Positions 58,115-64,000 of a stretch of 64,000 nucleotides of DNA are shown here, piece after piece (within the stretch, counting starts at the first letter, position 1; each line of letters opens with the position of its first letter). Made by a program: the position numbers and the translations under genes. The notes under the pieces were generated by a model. It saw only the letters and a list, made by a program, of their open reading frames with translations, did no database searches and had not been told where the DNA came from. Origin of the DNA: Variovorax sp. EL159 (GTDB lineage: Bacteria; Pseudomonadota; Gammaproteobacteria; Burkholderiales; Burkholderiaceae_C); the NCBI RefSeq assembly GCF_900100965.1, contig NZ_FMUJ01000003.1, positions 558,001 to 622,000 on the forward strand. The letters run 5' to 3'.

Positions 58115-59415
58115 CCGACCGCCGCCAGCAACGGCCGGTATTCGTCGATGAAGCTGCCGATGGTGGCGACGAAGCGGTCGATGTCGGCATCGCTCACCGG
58201 CAACGACAACACGACGAACCCGCGCGGCGAGGCATAGATGCCCTGGCCGAGCAGGTGAAAGAACAGCAACTGGCGCAGGCGCCCGTCGACCGCTGCGAGG
58301 TCTTCGGACCGCAGCACCTCGCCCGCCACGAAATGCGCGTTCATCAATGAACCCAGACCAGTGAACTGCAGTGCGACGCCTTCCTTTTCACACAGCGCGT
58401 TGAGGCGCGCACGCATGGCGTCGCCGCGCTCGGCCAGTGCACCGGCCGCCTCGGGCGTGAACAGTTTCGTCAGGCCCGCATAACCGGCAGCCATCGTCAT
58501 CACGTTGTTGTTGAAGGTGCCCGAGTGGGCAAGCGGACCGGTGCGCGGGTCGAAGAGCGCCATCACGTCACGGCGTCCGCCGAACGCGCCGAAGGACATA
58601 CCGCCCCCGATGTATTTGCCCAGCGTCGTCAGGTCGGAACGGATGCCCAGTTTGTTGGCCAGGCCATGCGGCGCGAGGCGCGAGGTCATGACTTCGTCGA
58701 AGACCAGCAGCGCACCGACGCGCGCGGCCCCGTCGCGCAGCGTCTGCAGGAAGTCGAGGCGCCCCGGAATACAGCCGCTGGCACCCTGCATCGGCTCGAC
58801 CAGGATCGCGGCGATCTCCGGGCCATGCGCATCGATCTGCGCGCGCGCGGCCCGCGCGTCGTTGTAGGGCAGCACCAGGAAGTCGAAAGGCACCGTTGTC
58901 GGCGACGGCTTTGTGCCAAAGCCCAGCACGCCGCCGTGGTAGCCGCCAGAGAACACCACGATCTTGCGGCGCCCCGTGAAATGCAGCGCCGCCGTGAGCG
59001 CCATCAGGTTCGCCTCGGTGCCCGAATTGGTGAAGCGCAGTTGCTCGATCTGCGGAAACCGCTCGCAGATGGTCCGGGCCAGCCGCCCTTCGAGCAGGTT
59101 GTGTCCGGTGAGGTTGATGCCGGCATTCATCGCCTCGAAGACGGCATCGCGGATCTCCGGTGCGGAGTGGCCATAGACGCCGGCCGTGTACTCGGCGATG
59201 AAGTCGGCGTAACGATGCCCGTCGGCATCCCATAGGGCGGAGCCCTCGCCCTTGGCGATGGTGAGCGGGAACGGCGCATAGAACAGCACCGAGCGACTGT
59301 TGGCGCCGGGCATGTAGCGCGCCTGTTCCTCGAACTGGCGCAGGCTGGCCGGGTTGCTGCCGGTGAAGTGCTGATGTGCCTTGGCAAGGGCCTGGTCGAT
59401 CGCGGTGTCGGTCAT
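58111..59415 (-). CDS. Class III aminotransferase (glutamate-1-semialdehyde aminomutase-like)
   Basis: A 434-residue PLP enzyme of the class III family. Blocks are RYMPGANSRSVLFYAPFPLT, YTAGVYGHSAPEIRDAVFEA, FTNSGTEANLMALTAALHFT, VEPMQGASGCIP and the Schiff-base Lys in LGKYIGGGMSFGAFGGRRDV. It resembles HemL but the start and the divergent TetR gene suggest a catabolic amino-acid aminotransferase. Start ATG 59415. It is convergent with the ferredoxin reductase gene; the stop codons overlap. Confidence 0.88.
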   Translation of the reverse strand: MTDTAIDQALAKAHQHFTGSNPASLRQFEEQARYMPGANSRSVLFYAPFPLTIAKGEGSALWDADGHRYADFIAEYTAGVYGHSAPEIRDAVFEAMNAGINLTGHNLLEGRLARTICERFPQIEQLRFTNSGTEANLMALTAALHFTGRRKIVVFSGGYHGGVLGFGTKPSPTTVPFDFLVLPYNDARAARAQIDAHGPEIAAILVEPMQGASGCIPGRLDFLQTLRDGAARVGALLVFDEVMTSRLAPHGLANKLGIRSDLTTLGKYIGGGMSFGAFGGRRDVMALFDPRTGPLAHSGTFNNNVMTMAAGYAGLTKLFTPEAAGALAERGDAMRARLNALCEKEGVALQFTGLGSLMNAHFVAGEVLRSEDLAAVDGRLRQLLFFHLLGQGIYASPRGFVVLSLPVSDADIDRFVATIGSFIDEYRPLLAAVG

Positions 59416-59462
59416 GGGAGATGTCCTCTCGATGGTGGTGCGCCTGGATTCAATCGCTGCAC

Positions 59463-59485
59463 TTAATTGGTCGATGCTCAATTAA
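59463..59485. promoter_or_regulatory. TetR-type operator between the aminotransferase and its regulator
   Basis: TTAATTG (59463-59469) and CAATTAA (59479-59485) are perfect inverted 7-base arms around a 9-base centre, total 23 bases, a typical TetR operator. It overlaps the AT-rich divergent promoter region (TATTAT, TATACA) shared by the aminotransferase and tetR genes, so it likely represses both. Confidence 0.6.
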
Positions 59486-59518
59486 TATTATTTATACAAG
59501 CAATTTACTGGCGGCACA

Positions 59519-60268
59519 ATGCCGACATCCATGAAGAAAACGCCTGCCAAGCCCAAACCCAGAACAGCCGGCCGCCCCGCAGGCGGTGCCGCGCTGACGA
59601 AGCAACGCATCGCCGAAGTCGCGCTCGAACAGATCGACGAGTTCGGCCTCGGTGGCTTCAGCATGCGCGAGATCGCGGCGCGGCTCGACGTCTATCCGGC
59701 CACGGTGCACTGGCATGTCAGCACGCGCGAAGCCTTGCTCGCCGAGGTGGCGGCGACGGTGATGGCCGAGGTCACTCCGCCTCCGGGCAAGCTGGCCTGG
59801 CAGGCGTGGATCGCCGAGTTGTTCCGCCGTTGCCGGGCGACGGTGCGGCGCCACCCGAACGTGGCGCAATTGCTGGGTGCGCAGCTGGTGTCGAACGGCA
59901 GCCTGCCCACCGAGCTTGTCGAGGGCACGCTCGCGGCGCTGGTCGAAGCCGGCTTCGAGGGCGAATCGCTGCTGGAGGCCTACAACTGCGTGATCGCGGC
60001 GATGCTTGGCTTCGTGACGATGGAGTTCTCACCCCTGCCCTCCGACAACACGCAGGCCTGGGCCGAGGAACTGCGCGAGCGCGTCCACACCATTCGCCCG
60101 CTCGATCACCCAGTGCTTACGCGACACCTGCCGTTGCTGGCCAACAAGGCTTTCATCGTGCGATGGGACAACGGCACGACGGTGCCGCTGGACAGCAGCT
60201 TCGAGCGGCATGTGCAGATCACCATCGATGGGTTGGAAGCCTTCGCCCGAAGGGTCAAGGCGGCGTAG
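59519..60268 (+). CDS. TetR-family transcriptional regulator
   Basis: A 249-residue regulator. N-terminal helix-turn-helix: KQRIAEVALEQIDEFGLGGF and SMREIAARLDVYPATVHWHV (about 48-67). The C-terminal ligand domain begins around 85 (TPPPGKLAWQAWIAELFRRC), resembling the TetR-C family seen with GSA-type aminotransferases. It is divergent from the aminotransferase gene across a 103-base space containing a perfect palindromic operator. A start at 59519 or, better, ATG 59531 is possible. Confidence 0.88.
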   Translation: MPTSMKKTPAKPKPRTAGRPAGGAALTKQRIAEVALEQIDEFGLGGFSMREIAARLDVYPATVHWHVSTREALLAEVAATVMAEVTPPPGKLAWQAWIAELFRRCRATVRRHPNVAQLLGAQLVSNGSLPTELVEGTLAALVEAGFEGESLLEAYNCVIAAMLGFVTMEFSPLPSDNTQAWAEELRERVHTIRPLDHPVLTRHLPLLANKAFIVRWDNGTTVPLDSSFERHVQITIDGLEAFARRVKAA

Positions 60269-60596
60269 AGAGCTGCCGGCTCGCCGAACACTGCCCGTGT
60301 TGCTGCGTGCGTCATACAAGTTGTTTCAGATGAGACAAATGCTGCGTGCCGACTTCGACAGGCTGAAGGCCGACAGCGTGCAGCAGGTTGCGTCGAAGAG
60401 AAAAGTACTCCGACATCGCAGAGCACTCACCGCCTTCTAGCTATTTAGGCCACAGAAGAAGGCCGATGCAAAGCGTGAAAAATGACCGCTCATCAGGTCG
60501 GCCGCGTCAACATGGTGTCCGGACAGTCAACTGAAATCAGACCCACGCGTTGGTTGCAACATGCACGTCTTTCCGTGCGAACCTTGAGGTGCAACC
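60269..60596. other. 328-base stretch without a convincing gene
   Basis: I see only short frames here. The stretch around 60330-60440 could encode a fragment such as MRQMLRADFDRLKADSVQQV but has no Shine-Dalgarno and no neighbour support, so it looks like decayed or intergenic sequence. The last 20 bases hold the GAGGTG ribosome-binding site of the next gene. Confidence 0.5.
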
Positions 60597-60950
60597 TTGA
60601 AAAAAGCTCTGATCCTGTTGGCCGCTGGTACCGTCTTCACCGCTTCGGTCTTCGCGCAGAAGCCGCCTGCTGCGGCCCCTGCCCCAGCGGCTCAAACCGC
60701 GCCTGCCGCCGCTCCGGCACCTGCAGCCGCACCGGCCGCAACGCCTGCCCCTGCTGCAAAGCCGGCAGCCGCCACCACCGCAGCAGCAGCGCCTGCAGCA
60801 GGTGCCGCACCTGGCCAGGTGTGGGTCAACGGCAAGGTCTATCACTGCGCCAGCGACAAGTACTTCGGCAAGACCAAGCATGGCTCGTACATGTCCGAAG
60901 CCGATGCCAAGGCCAAGGGCGCGCACGCAGCCCACGGCAAGGCCTGCTGA
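60597..60950 (+). CDS. Secreted alanine/proline-rich protein with a conserved C-terminal Cys module
   Basis: A 117-residue protein starting at TTG 60597 behind GAGGTG. After the signal ([20 protein letters not shown]) comes a long Ala/Pro tract from about residue 23 to 73, and then a compact C-terminal module containing [20 protein letters not shown] and [13 protein letters not shown], with two Cys and several His. The module is found as the conserved end of many small exported Comamonadaceae proteins. Function unknown; it could be an envelope or metal-binding peptide. A strong terminator follows. Confidence 0.8.
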   Translation: MKKALILLAAGTVFTASVFAQKPPAAAPAPAAQTAPAAAPAPAAAPAATPAPAAKPAAATTAAAAPAAGAAPGQVWVNGKVYHCASDKYFGKTKHGSYMSEADAKAKGAHAAHGKAC

Positions 60951-60976
60951 TACGCAGCGTCAGCCTGGTCGCAAAG

Positions 60977-61001
60977 AAGCCCTCCTCGCGAGGGCTTTTT
61001 T
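60977..61001 (+). terminator. Rho-independent terminator
   Basis: Stem AAGCCCTC (60977-60984) / GAGGGCTT (60990-60997) with loop CTCGC, directly followed by TTTTTT. It ends the secreted-protein transcript. Confidence 0.9.
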
Positions 61002-61018
61002 ACGTCGAGAAGATCGCG

Positions 61019-61396
61019 CTACGCCGCGCGTGCCAGTTCAAGGTCTTCCCCGCATGCCGCTTCGCGCGGAAGCTCGGCAAGGAAGGTGGCGACGATGATC
61101 GCCGCGGCGCGGTCGAACTCGATGATCTCGCTCAAGCTCAAGCGCAGCGAAGCGGTCTTGCCCGTTGTCCCGAGTGGTCGCCGCAACTCGAGGAGCACCT
61201 CGGCAGCCAGGTCCCGATCGGTGCGCGGTCGACCGTCCGCCCGCATCACCCATTGATCGAGCCGATCAAAGGGAATGCGTCGGAAGACGCCGAGGACCGG
61301 GACATATTGATGCCGATCTTCGTCCAGCCGGATTGGAATATTGAAGCGGCACAAAAACGCGCCCGCCTCAAGTGACAGTTCCTTCATCGCTCCCAT
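61019..61396 (-). CDS. Uncharacterised small protein
   Basis: A 125-residue acidic protein, no signal or membrane helix. Features are LSLEAGAFLCRFNIPIRLDE, GVFRRIPFDRLDQWVMRADG and LRLSLSEIIEFDRAAAIIVA. An AGGTGG site precedes ATG 61396 (ATG 61387 is the other option). The sequence recalls some phage tail-assembly or accessory proteins but the resemblance is weak and I cannot assign a family. The neighbourhood is sparse. Confidence 0.5.
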   Translation of the reverse strand: MGAMKELSLEAGAFLCRFNIPIRLDEDRHQYVPVLGVFRRIPFDRLDQWVMRADGRPRTDRDLAAEVLLELRRPLGTTGKTASLRLSLSEIIEFDRAAAIIVATFLAELPREAACGEDLELARAA

Positions 61397-61585
61397 AGCA
61401 CCACCTAATTTTCATTTTGGAAAAGAGTGTGATGCAGAGGATGAGGCCTTGGGAATAGGCCACCGTCGACATTGCGTACGACAGTGCTGAAACTTCACAA
61501 GTTCGACAGCGGAAACGGGGAGTATTTCACGCACGGCCCGCGCTCGAGGAAGCGCGGGAGGCTTTGCCAGAGCCGAAAAGGCCAG

Positions 61586-61816
61586 TTACTGCGGCGAAGG
61601 AGCCGGTTGGTTGCGGCGCAGCTCGCGCAGCCCCAGGCGGGTCAATTCGACCACCGTGGCGGCCGGCAATTGCGCTGCAGCAGAGCGGATCGAAGGAAGG
61701 ATCGCCTTCACAAGACCATCTTGAACGAGGGCTTGCACAGCGGCAACGCCGCTTGTTCCCGCGACCGTGGCGGGAAGCGATTGACCGGCGAGATAACGAA
61801 GGAGTGAGTGGCGCAT
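61586..61816 (-). CDS. Hypothetical small protein
   Basis: A 76-residue frame, starting MRHSLLRYLAGQSLPATVAG, with an amphipathic central region (VAAVQALVQDGLVKAILPSI) and a basic C-terminus. Only a weak AAGAAA site precedes the ATG. It is in the same direction as the next hypothetical gene. Support comes only from length and composition, so treat as tentative. Confidence 0.35.
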   Translation of the reverse strand: MRHSLLRYLAGQSLPATVAGTSGVAAVQALVQDGLVKAILPSIRSAAAQLPAATVVELTRLGLRELRRNQPAPSPQ

Positions 61817-62095
61817 TTTCTTAAGCCTGCAGCTTCACATCGCAGCAGGAACATCGAGGGGATTCGCGACGACTGCCAGCCTCGAGGAACCGCCTTCAGG
61901 AGCGGTGCCAGAGCGACCTCTGCCAGCGCCAACAGACCGTCAGCGCCAGTATCGTTCGCCAACCTTAGGCTTGGCTGAAGGAAGATAACGTGCAGGCCGC
62001 CTCGCATGGAATAGATGGGGCATGCAGGTAACAGTCGTGTCCGTGAAGAAAGACGCAGGCACGCAGACAAACTCCCCGAAGCCGCTCGCTGCAAA

Positions 62096-62389
62096 TCACT
62101 CGGCGAGAACCGCCCCCGCCTCCGCGAAGAAGGCCAGCTTCCGGGCACGAGGCAGCGACTTGACCTGCAGCTCCGCCCGCAGTGCGGCCCCCTTGTTCGC
62201 ATACTCGCGCGCGGCCAGCACGCGCACCGGAGGGCGGGCGCGTGTGAACTTGGCGCCCACTCCGAAGAGATGCTGAAAGAAGCGCCGCTCCACGTCGATT
62301 GCGATGCCCACGTAGTACACGCCGCCCTCGCATTCGAGCAGGTAGAGCCAGTACGGCGTGGACGATGGAGCAGGCGGGGTTCGAGGCAC
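62096..62389 (-). CDS. GIY-YIG nuclease-family protein
   Basis: About 97 residues with the GIY-YIG core YWLYLLECEGGVYYVGIAID (the paired Y/G motifs), then VERRFFQHLFGVGAKFTRAR. A single-domain UvrC-like fold; such small proteins are common in Comamonadaceae and their role is unknown. GTG 62389 is preferred because the longer frame from 62449 would overlap the divergent XRE gene, but the start is uncertain. The Ala-rich C-terminus ends at 62096. Confidence 0.78.
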   Translation of the reverse strand: MPRTPPAPSSTPYWLYLLECEGGVYYVGIAIDVERRFFQHLFGVGAKFTRARPPVRVLAAREYANKGAALRAELQVKSLPRARKLAFFAEAGAVLAE

Positions 62390-62417
62390 GCGGCGATTGT
62401 GCGGCGACAATTCCCCG

Positions 62418-62687
62418 ATGGCCCAAGGCAAACGCATTTCAGTCGACATCGGCAGTACCGCCCTTCAGGCGATCAAGGACATGGGCGCAGCCGCCAAGCT
62501 GGCGCGCACTCGTGCCGGGGAAGGCCAGGCCGCAGCGGCCGCCCGGCTGGGCGTGCATGTGCAGACGATCGCCCGCATTGAATCAGGCGAGCCCGGCGTT
62601 GCCATCGGGCACGTGCTGGGCCTGCTGGCGCAATACGGAATCGCAACGAGATTGCAGCCTCCGGAAGACGGGCAGCCCGAATCCTGA
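62418..62687 (+). CDS. XRE-family helix-turn-helix protein
   Basis: An 89-residue protein from ATG 62418. The DNA-binding domain spans about residues 17-75 (LGVHVQTIARIESGEPGVAI, with the preceding KLARTRAGEGQAAAAARLGV). It lacks other domains. Divergent to the GIY-YIG gene with 28 bases between; no toxin-like partner is visible, so an antitoxin role is not supported. Confidence 0.75.
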   Translation: MAQGKRISVDIGSTALQAIKDMGAAAKLARTRAGEGQAAAAARLGVHVQTIARIESGEPGVAIGHVLGLLAQYGIATRLQPPEDGQPES

Positions 62688-62857
62688 GTTGATTCAGCAG
62701 AAGGGGTGCGAATTTTCTGCGCCCTTTCAACTCCCCTTTTTCATCCAGCACAGCCTCGCTCGAACGGCCCTCCTCGGTTGCCCGACCGACCACCGGGGCC
62801 AGCCCCAAGTCACCCACACCGCCCGCATCCCCATTGGCAGCGCCTACAATGCGCGCT

Positions 62858-62964
62858 TGCTAGGGGTGCTGGAACGGCTTTGCCGGACCGGCTGAGATCA
62901 GACCCTTTGAACCTGTTCCGCCGCAATTCATTTTGTCGGCTTGAGGTAATCCTCGCGCAGGGAA
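62858..62964 (+). promoter_or_regulatory. TPP riboswitch (THI element)
   Basis: The THI-box segments occur in order: the helix-forming GGGGTGC (62862-62868), the CTGAGA element (62892-62897) and ACCCTTTGAACCTG (62902-62915), and the closing GTAATCC (62946-62952) plus CGCAGGGA (62956-62963). This is the thiamine pyrophosphate-binding aptamer of bacteria. It sits 92 bases ahead of the transporter start, leaving space for an expression platform that hides the ribosome-binding site or terminates transcription when TPP is bound. Confidence 0.9.
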
Positions 62965-63055
62965 GCTGGTCCGGTGGCCTGTCGCGTTGTCTCGCGCGAT
63001 GGCCGAGCTGCTGGGGCCTCGCCCACCTGCCAAACCTTTGCACTGGAGCAAATGG

Positions 63056-64000
63056 ATGGCACACGACAACAACGATCACTCCAGCGCCAACGAGGCGCTG
63101 ACGCCGCTGCCCGCGTCCAAGCGCGTCTTCGGCTGGCACGACCATGCCTCGCTGTGGTTCAGCCTGGGCGTGGGGTTGCTGGTGATGCAGATCGGCGCCT
63201 ACCTGGTGCCGGCGGTGGGCACGCGCGATGCGGCCATTGCGATCGTCGTCGGCTCCGTCATCGGCGCCGGCCTGTTGGCCTGGACCGCGCGGCTGGGCTG
63301 CGAAAGCGGCCTCGCCAGCGCCGGCCTGATGCATGCAACCTACGGCAGCGCCTTTGCGCGCCTGCCGGTGCTGTTGAACATCGTGCAACTGGTGGGCTGG
63401 ACCACCTTCGAGCTGGTGGTCATGCGAGAAGGCACGCAGGCCATCGGCCAGCTGGCGTTCGGGCCGTCGCTCGGCTCCTTCTGGGGCGGCGTGCTGACCA
63501 CGCTGTTCTGGGGCGCGGTGCTGCTGGCGCTGCTCGCAGGCTCGATGGTCAAGCTGGTGCGGCGCTTCGTGAGCCGCTTCGGCCTGCCGCTGGTGGTGCT
63601 GTCGCTGCTGTGGCTCAGTTGGCAGTTCGCGACACGGCTGCAGGCCAAGGGGCTGGACGCCTTCTGGGCGCGGCCGGGCGACGGCAGCATGGGCATGTTC
63701 GGCGCGCTCGATCTGGTGATCGCGATGCCGGTGTCATGGCTGCCGCTGGTGGCCGACTACGCGCGGCACGGCAAGCGCAGCACGGGAGGTCTGGGCGGAG
63801 CGTTCAACGGCACCTGGATCGGCTACGCACTGGCCAACATCTGGTGCTATGCGCTGGGCGTGATGGTGGTGAGCGTGGCCGAACCGGGTGTCAGCCTCGT
63901 CACCGCGCTGCTGCTGGCGCAGGGCGGGCTGGTGGCGCTGGGCCTGATCCTCATCGACGAACTCGACAACGCCTATGGCGACGTCTACTCGGGCTCGGTC
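63056..64000 (+). CDS. cytX: CytX-like hydroxymethylpyrimidine/purine-cytosine permease, partial
   Basis: The first 315 residues of a transporter running off the right edge. It belongs to the nucleobase:cation symporter-1 family: HASLWFSLGVGLLVMQIGAY (helix 1), AGLMHATYGSAFARLPVLLN, and LDLVIAMPVSWLPLVADYAR. The upstream TPP riboswitch identifies it as a thiamine-precursor importer (CytX is predicted to bring in hydroxymethylpyrimidine). The start is ATG 63056 behind GGAG. The remainder and any following thiamine genes are outside the window. Confidence 0.9.
   Translation, partial: MAHDNNDHSSANEALTPLPASKRVFGWHDHASLWFSLGVGLLVMQIGAYLVPAVGTRDAAIAIVVGSVIGAGLLAWTARLGCESGLASAGLMHATYGSAFARLPVLLNIVQLVGWTTFELVVMREGTQAIGQLAFGPSLGSFWGGVLTTLFWGAVLLALLAGSMVKLVRRFVSRFGLPLVVLSLLWLSWQFATRLQAKGLDAFWARPGDGSMGMFGALDLVIAMPVSWLPLVADYARHGKRSTGGLGGAFNGTWIGYALANIWCYALGVMVVSVAEPGVSLVTALLLAQGGLVALGLILIDELDNAYGDVYSGSV

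Noticed and set aside
62096-62687. GIY-YIG and XRE divergent pair considered as toxin-antitoxin or defence module
   Set aside because: They are divergent, not an operon; no toxin domain or defence neighbours, and both are small single-domain proteins common in the group.

Overview
The window reads as the chromosome of a high-GC betaproteobacterium of the family Comamonadaceae, most like Variovorax. The pointers are strong G/C at third codon positions, gene order in the sulfonate (ssu) and sulfate (cysI-DUF934-cysHDN) clusters, and abundant ABC transporter, LysR and Tat/Sec-exported proteins. This assignment is inference from gene content. I saw no rRNA, tRNA, CRISPR array, insertion sequence or integrase. 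Genes are densely packed and many start codons overlap the previous stop (ATGA).

Left end (1-4.4 kb): a minus-strand operon runs rhodanese, serine O-acetyltransferase, a small XRE regulator, a family 2A encapsulin shell protein, and the disordered N-terminal part of its cysteine desulfurase cargo, which continues off the left edge. This is a protein nanocompartment devoted to cysteine-derived sulfur. A 160-base near-perfect inverted repeat fills the gap just before the shell gene. 4.4-13.5 kb: a sulfur-scavenging block on the minus strand holds molbindin, nitroreductase, metY, ssuB, ssuA, ssuC, ssuD, a second ssuA, an unlisted 45-residue membrane protein, ssuE and a sulfate-binding protein.

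13.6-20 kb: housekeeping and miscellaneous genes (Fe trafficking protein, tRNA-modifying MnmC, a TauE/SafE permease, transglutaminase, acetyltransferase, enoyl-CoA hydratase). 19.9-25.7 kb: a two-component system faces an apparent periplasmic methionine-repair locus: a membrane cytochrome b, a YedY/MsrP-like molybdoenzyme, a secreted protein made of 13 methionine-bearing pentapeptides, a CcdA-type thiol carrier and an exported MsrA. 25.7-40 kb: CoA transferase, class I aldolase, a DUF2844/DUF3443 pair, an amino-acid oxidoreductase and binding-protein group with a LysR regulator, aldo/keto reductase, a MerR regulator with a recognisable operator, methyltransferase/DUF2938, a COQ7-type hydroxylase and a membrane acyltransferase.

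40-49.5 kb: one long plus-strand operon imports and breaks down unusual peptides (RpiR regulator, isoaspartyl peptidase, gsiABCD-type transporter, P1-family peptidase, M55 D-aminopeptidase). 49.5-51.1 kb: a chemoreceptor. 51.5-58.1 kb: assimilatory sulfate reduction (cysI, DUF934, cysH, cysD, cysN) followed by fdxA and a ferredoxin reductase, behind a control region with two related palindromes. 58-64 kb: a class III aminotransferase and its divergent TetR regulator, a sparse patch of small unrecognised genes, a GIY-YIG/XRE divergent pair, and a TPP riboswitch leading into a CytX-like transporter cut by the right edge. Sulfur is the connecting theme: uptake, reduction, incorporation into cysteine or homocysteine, and sequestration in the encapsulin are all represented.
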